A DNA stretch of 64,000 nt from Euglena gracilis (GCA_039621445.1 CP154956.1:48927456-48991455); one strand, 5' to 3'. Numbered from the stretch's first letter, positions 43,482-54,215 are shown. Numbers and translations are program-made. The notes: a model not told the origin generated them from the sequence alone.

Positions 43482-43865
43482 TTGTTGAACCTTTACCACT
43501 GGATTGGGTGCATCAAAGCGGTGGGACTCACTCCCCCCAAATTATGCACAGAAACTGGTGTGTTTTACGTATTCAAGGGGAAAATGGTGGAGAAAAACCA
43601 TAAAACGGCCTCCGGCCTGACACATCCGGGGTATTTCAGGTGCCAAATTTTGTCTTCTTGTAACACAGTACTGTTGCACAAAAGGTGTCGAACAGTTGCT
43701 GGTCGTTTGCACGTCATCAATTCATTCATTAACTGCCAAACGGATGACGCCAAAGGAACAGGCCATTCGGGCCAGGGTCCAGCAGTGCAAATGCACACAC
43801 GTAAGACAGGCAAATTTTGGCTTGTCAGATGCTGTGTTCCAGTGAGCATTACACACCACCTCTGA
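43482..43865 (+). CDS. ORF inside the 3.48-kb element, unknown
   Basis: 127 codons from ATG: MLNLYHWIGCIKAVGLTPPK to VPVSITHHL. It lies between the palindrome clusters, in the least repetitive part of the element. No transposase signature. Could be captured host DNA or chance. Confidence 0.25.
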   Translation: MLNLYHWIGCIKAVGLTPPKLCTETGVFYVFKGKMVEKNHKTASGLTHPGYFRCQILSSCNTVLLHKRCRTVAGRLHVINSFINCQTDDAKGTGHSGQGPAVQMHTRKTGKFWLVRCCVPVSITHHL

Positions 43866-45243
43866 CCACAAATTTCATCACCACATAATTGTGGTGCAAA
43901 TCATTGGTTGGCGTAAGGAATTGCGTTCGCCAGCTGTCACGGAGGAGGAGATGGTATCGCACAACTGATGTTTGTTTATTTGCGCATTTGCGCAAATAAA
44001 CACAAATTTGTTTGTGTGTGTTAAGGCTGGCTCAAACACATTATTTAGAAGCGGTTTATTAAGTGTTTATTTGCGCATTTGCGCAAATGCGCGCACCAAC
44101 AAAATTGTGTTTATTTGCGCAATTGCATGCACCAACATGTCCATCACGTTTTAAAACCTCGTACGGTCATGGTCCCTCATTGGTGTCTTATAACATGAAA
44201 GTAAAAATACGCACACCAACAAATTTGTTTATGGGCGCATTGGCGCCCATACACACGTCATTTTAACATCATCGTTTGACGTTTTATTTGCGCAAATGCG
44301 CCCACAAACACAAACTGTTTTTTATTTGCGCAAATGCGCGCATAAACACAAATCAGTTGTGTGATGGCTGGCTGGCGTAGTCTGTAGCATGTGATCTAAT
44401 GAGGCTCCGTGTGTTCTTATCGGTGGCGGTAGTATCCAAGTCAGTTCAGCCAGCATGTCAGCACCATTTCCAAGTGTCGTAACAAGGGGTGTGTGCCTCT
44501 CTCCTGTTTGATGTACAACAGCACCAATCTCACCATCAGCCCTATTCACGTCACTTGGTAAGCAGCATTTACACCAAACCACTGGGGGTTAATCCCCTCC
44601 AATAGAGGGGTGTCACAGTTCATTATCTGTGTTCCGTGTGTTAGGGTACGGTCCAGGAATCTCGTAAAATTTGCGCATTTGCGCAAATGCGCAAATTCTC
44701 AAGGAAAAACCCTTAAGTGCGAATTTGGCTGCCTAAGTTCCAATGGGGGTGGGGTCCGTGCGATTTTTTTTTGACCCCTTGCCCATTGACCACCCCCCAG
44801 TCTGCCAGTCGGAGGACACCATTTTGGTCACAATTTTATGTCCAGCGACCCCCCCCCCCCCGTCGTTGGACATAGGGGGGCGGGTTGCATAGGGGGGCGG
44901 GTAGTGTGTATCACCAAAAGTTTTTTGTGTATCATGTGTATCACAGCGAAAAGTTTTGTAAATCACCTGTGCATGACCACTGTCTTCAGCATTCCTCACC
45001 TCACCAATGACCACAAAGCACAAAAGGGAGATTTTTTTTCAATTTTTTTGAATGTATTTTTTTGGTGATACACAGATACACAAAAAAATCTTTGGTGATA
45101 TGCATGTGATACACAAAAACATTTAACCAAGGAACAACAGAAAACAGGCGTGGATGTAGCTGGCAACAAATTTTTAAATGATTTGCCATTTTGAAATATT
45201 TTTGGGTTTTTTTGTGCACTGTGAACTTTTTTCTCGCCCTCAG

Positions 45244-45363
45244 GCTTCACAAATGAACGTACCATCGGAGAGCTTGCCATCTTTGCATTCTTGAACCTTG
45301 TGCTGGGTATGGAGCCGAACTGTTTGGATGGTTTTTCCGCACCCAAGGCTTGTCTGCATTGCA
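45244..45363 (+). CDS. Glutathione S-transferase, exon with helix 6
   Basis: The acceptor is CCCTCAG at 45243. Joined to the previous exon (G|GC) it reads GGFTNERTIGELAIFAFLNL, VLGMEPNCLDGF, matching the GST block T-x-AD-LAVF-x-FL. An E replaces the usual Asp that caps helix 6. The exon end is unresolved; candidate donors lie at 45347-45366. The 4.5-kb intron before it holds the large element 41257-44737. Confidence 0.85.
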
Positions 45364-45621
45364 GGGTTTTTCTTTGAATGGGTGTGGCAGCCCAAGTATG
45401 TGTTAATTCCAAGTGGTATCCTGCATCATGGTCCCCAAGTCACAGGCTGAATGGTAGTTCCAGAAACCCCAGTGGGAAGGGGTTGACCTGTCCCTAGTGG
45501 GTGGGGATGCCAATTTTTTGGCCAACAATTTCCTTCAGCACGAAAAAATTTTTCTTTCCATGCTGAAGTGCTGGGTGGCTGGCAGGGTTTGATATGAGGG
45601 TGTCATGGCTTTAGGTGGCAG

Positions 45622-45658
<37 letters not shown>
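45622..45658. repeat. C homopolymer, 37 bases
   Basis: Longest of many C/G runs in the window. It lies in a fragment starting CAGGGTTTGATATGAGG (45584), related to the hAT-like end at 51014. Confidence 0.85.
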
Positions 45659-46672
45659 AGGGCTGTCGGGAATCCCCAAACCCCCATGGGTGCTGTGGTG
45701 GGTGGGGGGGGGGTCGACCCCCACCAGGCCTTCCCGTACCTCCCTGCCCGGGGACAGATGGGCTCTTCTTGAACACTTTTTTTTATGTGGAAAACATCAA
45801 AACAGGCAATGTGCTCAAAATAGAGGGAAAATTTTTTTTGCTGATTTTCCGGCACTGTGCGCCAGAAGAATTTTTTTTGCTATTTTTGGAACCTTCCAAA
45901 GGGGGGTGAGGGTTCCGGACCCCCCTCCCAACTTCAAAGGGGGTCCAGACCTCCCCCCTACCACCTTACCCCTCCCAAGAGGGGTCCCGACCCCCCAGCA
46001 ACAAACAATATGCAGACCGAATTTCCAAAATGAGTATTTTTTGATTCATTTTCAATGAAAAATCAAGGATTTTCGGCCCATTTTAGCCTGGCATCCGGCC
46101 CTTTGCCCATCCACAAAACCGAAAATTTCCTGGCCACCTTCAGTTTCGAGGTGGGAGGGGGGGGGTCTGAACCCCCCCCTCCGTGTTGGGAGGGAGGGTC
46201 CGGACCCCCCCCTTCGAGGCTCCCATGCGTTGGCTTTGCCCCACCCAACCGGGGTTCCTCGGACACCCTCTGGCCTTTGTTCTGAGAGCTTTTGGCAATT
46301 GTGCAATTTTTTTTTGTCCAAAAAGTGCCCAACGTGGCACCCGAAAAATATAACATCTCGGCTGCGCCACTGTTAGGGTGGTGGGTATCCCCCCCCTCTT
46401 TGACCGGAGGGGATGCCGCCCCAAATCCTGGGGGGAGGGGGTCGGCCCACCTCTGGGTTAGGAGGGTCGACCCCCCCAGCAGTGTTGTACAGGAATCCCC
46501 TGGAGGTCGACCCCTCACCCCTCCCCCATCCCTTCCTGTATTTTTTGGGGGCGCCGATTTTTTGGCCACAATTCCTTCTGACGCCGAAGGAATTCTCCTG
46601 CCGCGGTGCAACAGTGGGTGGATGGTTGACCCCCCCCCTACCAGGCTTCCCCATACAGCCCTGTCCACTCAC

Positions 46673-46907
46673 CGCATCGTCAGAGATGCATAAAACGATC
46701 ATGCAGCAAGAGTGACGGCAAATAGTGGGCCGAGCCTTGTGCCATTGTCCGCCTTCTACAGGCATCTGGCATCCAAGCACCACTGGCTGTTGTGCATTTC
46801 TATGGGCTTTCGCGAACATAGGAAAGAGATCTGGGGGATAGTTTTTCGTTGATGTTGAGTATACGATGTCCGTGTCGCCAGACTTGACCTCCTCATCCAC
46901 CGCCTTG
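46673..46907 (-). CDS. Candidate exon antisense to the GST gene
   Basis: On the minus strand, after GACCAG, the frame reads KAVDEEVKSGDTDIVYSTST, KNYPPDLFPMFAKAHRNAQQ, PVVLGCQMPVEGGQWHKARP and on to CISDDA, ending at GATGCG|GTGAGTGG, an excellent donor. 235 bases, phase 2 in and phase 0 out. Protein-like composition. It lies in the last GST intron, opposite strand. Family not recognised. Confidence 0.5.
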
Positions 46908-47139
46908 CTGGTCAGTCCAGGGTATTCAGTGAGTGATGGTTTTGCAGAGGGGGGAGGGGGGCCAAATCCCCCCCCTCTTTCCCCCTTCGGACTGGGGGGC
47001 GGGGTCCGGGACTGGGGGGGAACACAACTGCTTTTTTTTGCTTTTTTTTGCTTTTCGATTTTGCAAGATTTGCGTTTTTTGCTTGTTTTTTTGCGGTTTT
47101 TTTGTTCGTTTTTTTGTTCGTTTTTTTTCCACCGATTTT

Positions 47140-47345
47140 TGGATTTTTTGCTGGAAAATTTCTCTGAGTATGAAAAAATTCCTCGTTTTGGACCCATTTC
47201 CCCCCGAGACCTAAAACGTTGGTTTTTTTTGTGATTTTTGCATTTTTTTGGTCAACAAAATGCTTATTTTTATGCAATTTTTTTTCCCGGCGATGCCGAA
47301 AATTTTCAAAGTCATCTCCAGTGGAAAAGTGTGTTTCCCCGGGGG
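47140..47345. repeat. Dispersed repeat shared with 63480-63740
   Basis: Both contain TTTGGTCAACAAA, CCCCGAG near TTTTGGAC, and AAAATTTTC-AAGTC-TCTCCAG words in the same order. Non-coding, T-rich. Confidence 0.5.
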
Positions 47346-47739
47346 AATTCCTGAAAAAACGTATATGCAATTTGCGTGTTTTTGCTTGCGTTTCTTTTGC
47401 TAGGGCTAGGGGGATAGGCCAGTTTGCATAATTTGCATTTTTTGCATTATCCAAAACCTTGAAGTTTTGCCTTTTTTTGCAATTGTGAAAAGGCGCTTTT
47501 TTGCATTTTTTTTGCATTTTTTGCCTTTCCGATTCTTTTTCGGGCATGTTTACAGGCAAATTTCTCCACTTTCAGACAACTGGAAGTTACATACCACACG
47601 TTTTTGGACTGGTTTCGCATTTCCAGCCAGTAGTTGCATAGGTGCAATTGGGTTAGCCAACCATACCATTTTGCAAGTTTGCACCACATTTTCCTTTTTT
47701 TGGTTTTGCATTTTTGGAGGACGTGAAATTAAATCCTTT

Positions 47740-47993
47740 CAGGGTTTTTTTTTAAAGTCTTGGACCCCGGAGGGGGGGGGTAGGATGGTGGTTCCGGCCG
47801 AGCAACTCCCCCTGGGGGGGGTCCCCCAGAGGGGGGGGGTGGGATGTGCTTTTTTTGAAAAGGGTGTTATTTTTAGTGTTTTTCGCGATTTTTGGGCCTT
47901 TCGGGGAAAAGTGGGTCCCCCCCCCCCACGGGTGGGCCCCCCAGGGGGTGGGTGGAGGGGTTTTTCCCCCAGGGGGTGGGGGGAAAACCCCCT
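47740..47993. mobile_element. hAT-like miniature element
   Basis: 254 bp, starting CAGGGTTTTTTTTTAAAG and ending GGGGAAAACCCCCT. Perfect 8-bp duplication AATCCTTT at 47732-47739 and 47994-48001. G/C-run interior. It lies in the last GST intron. Confidence 0.85.
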
Positions 47994-48036
47994 AATCCTT
48001 TCCATCTGAAAAGTGTACAGCCCAGAGCTCAGCTGG

Positions 48037-48390
48037 GGGGGGGGAATTTTTCCGCAATTTCCCCGCATTTTTCCGCAATTATTCCGAATTACCACAATTC
48101 TTCGGGAATTTTTTCGCTTTCTGCATTTTTTAACATGAACCTGAAGCGGAAGGCGAGATGAATTTCGGCCAGTTCTCGAACGTTTCACGGGGATATGCAC
48201 CAAGGCACCTCACAATATGCAATGCAAAAGATGTGCAAAAGTGTGCAAAAGAATGCAAATAAAATGCAAGTTGAAAATAAATTCTTTTAGGAGCTCCCAG
48301 GGGAGGAAATCGATATCGGAGGCCTTCGGAAAAATTGCGGAAAAATTGCGGAAATTGTGGAAGAATTGCGGAAAAATTGATATTGGAAAA
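48037..48390. repeat. CCGCAATTTTTCCG-family repeat, copy 1
   Basis: Opens with a G-run and TTTTTCCGCAATTT tandem units, then CATGAACCTGAAGCGGAAGGC, and closes with the inverted units GGAAAAATTGCGGAAAAA. Relatives at 56358-56530 and 62855-63010. Confidence 0.7.
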
Positions 48391-48836
48391 GTTCACTTTT
48401 CTGATGGGGGACTTAGAAATTTTTTTACAAATTTGGTCATTTTGCAACGTAGGTCCAAAAGCATGATTTTTGTAATTTTGGGAACATGCTGATTCTGGAA
48501 ACATGGAATTTCTGATAACGACAAAAAAAATCGCCAAAAAATTTGGTCTCCAGAAAAAAAATCTGGTCCAGGATGCAGAATTATTCTAAATCGAAATTAT
48601 TACCTAGCAGAAATTCGGGGAAAACCTAAAGAGGCCCAGAATTTGCCAAATTTTGTCAAATTTTGCAAAATTTGACAAATTTTGGCAAATTTGCAACAGA
48701 GTAACAAAAAAGCACCCGGGTTCCCTTGTGTTGCCGTTTTTTGTATTGTTTAGGAATTGAATGGCAGTTGGATGGGGGTGGAGGAAATGAAGGTATTTCA
48801 GTGCTTAACCAAGCTATTGGGGTTTGCAAGCAGCAG

Positions 48837-48901
48837 AGCCCAAGGTGGCGACCTTCCTGGCGGATAAGGCGGGACCAGCCTGGTTCAAGAAGGACTGGTA
48901 G
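48837..48901 (+). CDS. Glutathione S-transferase, terminal exon
   Basis: After GCAAGCAGCAG the frame reads EPKVATFLADKAGPAWFKKD, W and TAG. P-K-x-x-x-YL/FL-x-x-(R/K) is the usual GST C-terminal helix. With the other exons the protein would be roughly 200 residues, normal for the family. The junction to the previous exon is not certain. Confidence 0.75.
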
Positions 48902-48904
48902 AGT

Positions 48905-50120
48905 GGTCGGCAATTCTGCCCATCTCCATCTCTGTCATCATGAAGGCACAATGCGCACCACTGTGGCATTTTGCCACGGGTCTACCCAAGGGTCTTTTCA
49001 ACAGATCAGGAACAGCAAGGGTCTCCGATTATTGGAGAGCGCACCGAAAACTGAAGTTTTTTCAGCAACGTTTGCGCACAACTTGCCAGCCTACGGCATG
49101 GTTGCATGATTCGCAAAGCCTCAGGGCCTCGAAATCAGGGGGGTCTGGAGGGCAGGGGGAGGGGGGGAAGAAGAAAAGGGGGTGGCGGGCCACAGCCCCC
49201 ACCCCCACCTCTGAATTTGTTATGTTAACCTGTCCTCTTTTTTCGACCTGTGTCCGAATAACCTTCACTGTAAAAGGCATGTTTTCCTTTGTTGTGAACA
49301 TTGCGTGTTTTCAGGCTTCTGGTTGTTTTTATGTGAAAAAGTGCCTTTGGGATTTTTTGTGCCCACTGGAGGCCGAAGCAGGGCGTCGCTTAAGACGAAG
49401 TCCATCCCCCTCCAGCTAGCCAGCAGCCTTTTCCAGCCCTGGACCTCCCCTCCCTCAAACCAGTTTATTCACCAGCCACCTGCGCTGGCCAGGGCATATT
49501 TGGGGTCAAAACATCGGGGCCCAGCAAATGTGGAATCCCGACTTTTGGGTTTTGTTTCCCCGGACCTTCCAGCGTGCAAAAAAAAAAAAAACACAGCCTC
49601 TGTGGCGCGCAGAAAAAATTTCGGGTCAAAAAAACAGCCAGGGTGTGGGTGGGGGGGGGGAAGCATGGTGGTGGGGGGGTGGTCGACCACCCACCACCAC
49701 CGGGAGCACGAATGCAGGGGGGGGTGTCGACCCCCCCCCCCCCAAAAACCACCACCCTGGCGTTCGTTGATATTGAGAGGTTTCCAGAATGCCTGAGCCA
49801 AAAGTTTTCAACGAGAGTCCGTAAGATTGTGCCAAAATTTTGTCCACTCGACCTTCGTGGACCCCCCCTCCTAAAAATTACCAATTTTTAACCCTGAAAT
49901 TTTTTGAGATTTTTTTTGTGAAAAAAAGTGTGGGTTTCCATCAAAAACTCATGTGTTTTGGGCTCATTTTTCAAAAAAATTCAAAAAATTTTCCGGCCAA
50001 TATCCCCGTTTTCCTGAAATGCTGTGGTGGGTGGGGGGGGGGCGACCCCCCCCCCCCACCTCCCGGGTGAGGGGGGTCGACCACCCCCCCCCCCCCACCA
50101 GGCCTTCCCGTTCTGCCCTG
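48905..50120. other. No supported gene; repeat-rich
   Basis: Has CAGGGCGTCGCTTAAGAC (49390), a possible lone hAT-type end, also seen as CAGGGCATCGCTTAAGAC at 31689, and GGTGGGGGGGGGG/GTCGACC palindromes at 49640-49740 and 50025-50100. Confidence 0.4.
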
Positions 50121-51013
50121 GGCAGGCTTCTTTTTAAGTCAGAAGAGGGGGGGTCCGGGTCCTGGGCCGGAGGCCTGGGTATGAGTTTCGGCGCCAAGCG
50201 CCAAAAAACTTTTGGGAAATGCTCTCAGGGAAGTGGCGGAGTGGGTGACTTGGTTTTTGGAAAGTGACTGACTGGTTTTTTGAAAGTGGAAAGCGACCCC
50301 CCTCCCCCCGGTAAGCAATGGTGTGGTCCCCCCAGGGAGGGGGTCCCGTGCCGGGCTGGGTGGGTGGGGGGACCCCCCAGGTCTGTGGAGCGGGTTAGTT
50401 ACCTGACCCTCCTCGGAGCCTCCGCGGAGACTGGTTACCTGGCCTCCCCGCAGCCCCCACAGAGCCTCCTCGTAGGTAACCAATTTCGTACACAGGACAC
50501 ACCTGGGAAAAAAATTGAAAAGGATTAATGCCCCCGTCGACCCCCAAAGAGACAGGTCTAATGCAAAGCGGCGCCCAAAGGGACACCCCTTTGTATCAGG
50601 TCTGTCTTTTTTTGAAATCATGACATCCATACTGCCATACACAAAAAAATAGTGCAAAAAATAAAAAAAAATATTTAAAATAAATAAACGGGACGTTGTT
50701 GCAACCCGTTTTTCACACACGTCTTTGAATTCGGTATCATGACACCCACGAAGTGAAGCATGGCAACTGTGCATACTTCCTGTGCTGGAAGTCCCGGCAG
50801 ATGCCGGTTTTGGCCCATTTTTTCCAGTTCGTACAGAAGACTTAAAACAATTCTCCAACGTTTGAAATTAATGTGAAACGTGAAACTAAAGACAGAATAT
50901 AAATGGATAAAAAATAGCAAATCAAATAAAATCACGCGGGAAAATGACGGAATATGTCTTTCAGTCTCTTTGTGAACTAAAAAAAATCAGGCTGAAAACG
51001 GCGTCTGCCGGGG

Positions 51014-51446
51014 CAGGGTTCGATATAAGGAGGGCATACATGGTTTAGGTGGGGGGGGTGTCCCCCCCCCCCCCCCCCCTCCTGGCCTGCAGGGGGGGGT
51101 CCGGACCACCCCCCCCCCCACCTGCAATGGGGGTCCGGACCGACCCTCGGGGGCAAAAATTGACCCCTCCCAAAAAGGGTCAATTTTTTTCCTCCGGCGC
51201 TTCGCGCCGAAAATTTTTTGCATTTTTGGCACATTTTTGCCCAAAAAGTGCCCAAAATGGCACTTTTGGTCGTTTTGGGGGGTCAAAAATTTTCGGCCGG
51301 GCGCTTCGCGCCGGGCCGAAAATTCGGCCACCCTGACCGCGCACCTGTTTAGGGGGCGGGGGGGTGTCGCCCCCGCCCCCCCCCCCCTCCTGGCCCGCAG
51401 GGGGGGTCCGGACCACCCCCCCCACCTGTCCTTATATCGAACCCTG
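51014..51446. mobile_element. hAT-like element inserted in a tRNA-like sequence
   Basis: 433 bp with perfect 17-bp ends CAGGGTTCGATATAAGG and complement. Perfect duplication TGCCGGGG at 51006-51013 and 51447-51454. Inside, GGTCCGGACC palindromes, C/G runs and GCTTCGCGCCGAAAA words. Non-coding. Confidence 0.95.
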
Positions 51447-51570
51447 TGCCGGGGTTCAAACCCAGGACCTCCCGCATAAAAAGCTCCGCAGCTCTGCAGA
51501 GGCTGGTTACCCAGACCCTCCGCGGAGAGGCTGGTTACCCGGAGGCTCCGCGGAGGCAATCCAAAAGGCA
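51447..51570 (-). repeat. tRNA-derived repeat (possible SINE)
   Basis: The minus strand reads GGTCCTGGGTTTGAACCCCG, a T-arm with B box, continuing across the hAT-like insert to position 51005. Adjacent GCTGGTTACCC...CTCCGCGGAG units recur at 50395-50475. The cloverleaf upstream of the T-arm is not convincing, so I call a SINE rather than a tRNA gene. Confidence 0.45.
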
Positions 51571-51702
51571 GGATTCTACTTTTTGCGGTAGACCCCCCGA
51601 AATCGATTTTTTCTGCATTTTTGGCAGTTTTTACAGTTGCGATTTTTTTTGGTACCCATTCGACCCCTGGTTGGGCCCAGCTCCAGCCCGGGACCCCCAG
51701 GG

Positions 51703-51812
51703 CAGGCTTTGAGAAAAGGAGGGCGTACGGGGTTCAGGTTGGGGGCGGTGTCCCCCTTCCTGGACCGGGGGGGTCCGACCCATCCCCCCACCTGCCCATA
51801 TATCTCAGCCTG
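51703..51812. mobile_element. hAT-like miniature element, 110 bp
   Basis: Ends CAGGCTTTGAGAAAAGG and CCATATATCTCAGCCTG, perfect duplication CCCCAGGG at 51695-51702 and 51813-51820. Related to 51014-51446 through GGAGGGC and the GGTTCAGG block. Confidence 0.85.
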
Positions 51813-52002
51813 CCCCAGGGGGGGGGAGGGGGGTCAGCCAGCCTAAATTTTCCAGCCTCTGAGCTGGCCCCCCCCCCCCCCTCCCCGGCCCCCGGCCCCG
51901 GGTCACCAAGTGAAGCTGTGGCTGAAGGATGCCAACATTTTTCATCTGACCCTGGGGGTGGGAAACTGCCATCTGCCTCCATACTCGCTTTGGACACCTC
52001 CC

Positions 52003-52573
52003 GCCCTTGTCCAACAACCGGGCTTGTCCAACGACCCCCCACCATGATGTGATCTTTTCGTTTTCGATGTTTGTTGGTTCAATAATTGTGAAGGTTTGTG
52101 TGATTCAGTTTTGCTTTTTAGCATTTGCATATTTCTGAGGAGCTTTTTTTTTGTATTTTCTTGGGATGACTACCATAAAATGGCTGAAAATGCCCAATGA
52201 CGGTGTAGAAAAAAGTCAATAGCTCCAAAAAAAAGGTCACAGATCCCCCAAATAACTAAGATGGATATAAGTGTGCGGAATTGTGACAAATGGCCAAGAG
52301 TTACTAAAAATTGGCCAAGGTGGCCAAAAATGGTCAAAAATGACCAATAATGGCCAAAAAATGGTGAAAAGTGGCCCAAAATGGCCCCCAAAAAAACACG
52401 ACTGCAAGTGGCCAAAAAAATGCCAACGATGGTCAAGAACAGCCACAAATTGCCACATACCCCACCTGTCGCCAATTTTTTGTCGACCTGGAGTCCACTC
52501 CCCCCCCCCTCGTGTCTAACGACCCCCCCCCAGTCGGAGATGAATATTAGTGGCCGTTGGACAGGGGGGGGGG
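52003..52573. mobile_element. CCCCCCTTGTCCAACGACC-family element, copy 2
   Basis: Follows the order of 23761-24352: CTTGTCCAACAACCGGGC, TTCGATGTTTGTTGGTTC, the GGCCAAAAATGG array, a TGTCTAACGACC block and the end GGCCGTTGGACAGGG. TA follows (52574-52575); the left end is eroded. Confidence 0.7.
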
Positions 52574-52668
52574 TATCATCTGCTTCTGTTCCTGCTGACT
52601 TGTTTGGAGACGTTGTCCCGGGGGTGTGCAAAGGAAGCGTGTTTGAGGCTTTGCAAATCAGCATCCCA

Positions 52669-52878
52669 TCAAGCCGTAACAGGGACAGGCGGTGCGCCAA
52701 ACGTTGCTGGAGCAGCTTCATATGTGGTGTGGTCTCCAGAAGCACCGGCCACCCCAACAGGGGCCTTTTTTTGGTTACTGCGTTCCGCAAGGCTGTCCGT
52801 TTTGAATTTCCACAATGGATGGTTCCCCCCGTCCACCTCCAGGGTTTGAGGGTCAACCTGCCTTTTTGATTTTTGCAC
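52669..52878 (-). CDS. Possible exon, unknown protein
   Basis: The minus frame after AAAAAGGCAG reads VDPQTLEVDGGNHPLWKFKT, DSLAERSNQKKAPVGVAGAS, GDHTTYEAAPATFGAPPVPV, then stops. Several frames are open on both strands here, so this is a weak choice made on composition. Confidence 0.25.
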   Translation of the reverse strand: MQKSKRQVDPQTLEVDGGNHPLWKFKTDSLAERSNQKKAPVGVAGASGDHTTYEAAPATFGAPPVPVTA

Positions 52879-53258
52879 AAGAAGACGCCTTTGGACCTGT
52901 CAACTCACATTGCGAATGGCAGACAACGAAGGACCGCACCGTCAATACGTCGCCACATTTATTGGTTATGTCCCTTTTTGCATGTGTACCCCGCACGGCT
53001 TAGTGGCCCGGGCTATGGTGGCCCCAACAAGCCGGGGCTGTTTTCTTTTTGGGCGGGGGCATGTTGACACCAACAGCCAAGGGGGGGCCAACGAGCCGCC
53101 AAGCCGAATGCCTCAAAAAAGGGACCATGTCGGCCCCAACAAGCTGGGGGGCCAACTTTTGGGGGGGGTATGTTGCTGGTCAATCTTCCCCCCCCCCCCC
53201 CCCCCCCGCTCAACCAGCATTTTATTGCAGCTCATTGATTTCTTTGTTCCTGACTATA

Positions 53259-53404
53259 CCCGCCCCCCCCCCCCTTGTCCACTGACCACCCCTATATACC
53301 GACCACCCCCCGGTCGGGGGTTGCAGGTTGGGGGGGTGTACGACCCCCCTCCCCCGGTCGGGGGTCGCAGGAACCTGGTCGTTGGACAAGGGGGGGGGGG
53401 CGGG
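53259..53404. mobile_element. TA-flanked miniature element with CCCGCCCCCC ends
   Basis: 146 bp: left CCCGCCCC C-run TTGTCC, right GGACAAGG G-run GCGGG, TA on both sides (53257-53258, 53405-53406). The core holds two CGGTCGGGGGT words. Confidence 0.8.
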
Positions 53405-53419
53405 TACAACCATTTAGTC

Positions 53420-54215
53420 ACTGGCCGACCACCCTGGGGGGTGACTGGTGTTTTAAGGGTGACTGACTGGTTTTTGGTCTGAACCCCCTCTCCCCAGGGG
53501 TCTGCACCAGGCAATTGCTTAAGCACTGACCGACCCCACCCCCCCGGGGGGGGTGACTGGTTTTTTCAGAGTGACTGACTGGTTTTTGGCCCGGACCCCC
53601 TCCCCCCCGGGGGGGGGTCGGCCAGGAGTGGGCAAAAGTGGCTTGAGTGACCCCGGCGCCGAAGGCGCAGGAAAATTTTTTTGGGCCTAAAATGGCCTAA
53701 AGTGACTGGAAAGTGGCCGTTTTTCTGAGTGGCCGACCCCCCGGGGGGGGGGGTAGTGACTGGCTGGTTTTTTGAAAATGAGTGACTGAGTGGTTTTTAA
53801 AAAAGTGGAGTGACCCCCCCCCCCCGGGGTCGGTAAGCAATTGTATGGTCTGCACACAGATTTTTTTTTTAAAGTTTGGTGACCGGGGGGTGGCTGGGTC
53901 TGGCTGAGCCCCCCCCCCCCTCCCGGGGTTGGGGGTCAGCTGAGTGGTACCCAAGTTGGCCAAGTGGGTTTCCTCTATTTTCGGCGCAGAGCACCAAAAA
54001 TCTTTTGGATCCAAGGGGTTGGGTGCCCTCCGGGTCCTAAGCCTTTGGGTCGGCAAAACACTGAAGTGACCCAGCACCAAAAAAAAAAGGTGCCGGAAAT
54101 ATTTTGGATATTTTCTCACGTTTGTGGTCGATTTTCCTTTGGACTCCAGAGTGGCTGACTGGCTGGTTTTGAAAGAGTGGAAGTGCCCCCCCCCCCCCCG
54201 GGGTCAGTAAAAGTT
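53420..54215. repeat. TGACTGACTGGTTTTT-family repeats
   Basis: The word GTGACTGACTGGTTTTT or a close variant recurs at about 53450, 53570, 53760, 53790 and 54150, also 50230-50280 and 58165, each next to a C/G run and often near GGTAAGCAAT. No target duplication seen. Confidence 0.6.

Larger units (their letters stand above)
41257..44737. mobile_element. 3.48-kb terminal-inverted-repeat element with GCGCAAATGCGC palindromes
   Basis: The left end CTTAGGCGGCCTAATTC continues GCACTTAAG; the right end is its complement over 26 bp with two mismatches. Flanks are TTCCA at 41252-41256 and 44738-44742 (5-bp duplication, perfect). At least a dozen palindromes built on TTTATTTGCGCATTTGCGC lie inside, several perfect (such as 42009-42035). 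A 45-bp unit is doubled at 41524-41608. It sits in a GST intron. No transposase is recognised, so it may be non-autonomous. The superfamily is unclear. Confidence 0.85.

Noticed and set aside
41292-44700. CRISPR-like array from repeated TTTGCGCAAATGCGC words
   Set aside because: Spacing is irregular, repeats are palindromic and degenerate, spacers are not uniform, and the region lies inside a eukaryotic TIR element.
50123-50300. A further hAT-like element starting CAGGCTTCTTTTTAAG
   Set aside because: The left end and first 80 bases match the family, but no right end or target duplication could be found, so it is kept only as a partial copy.
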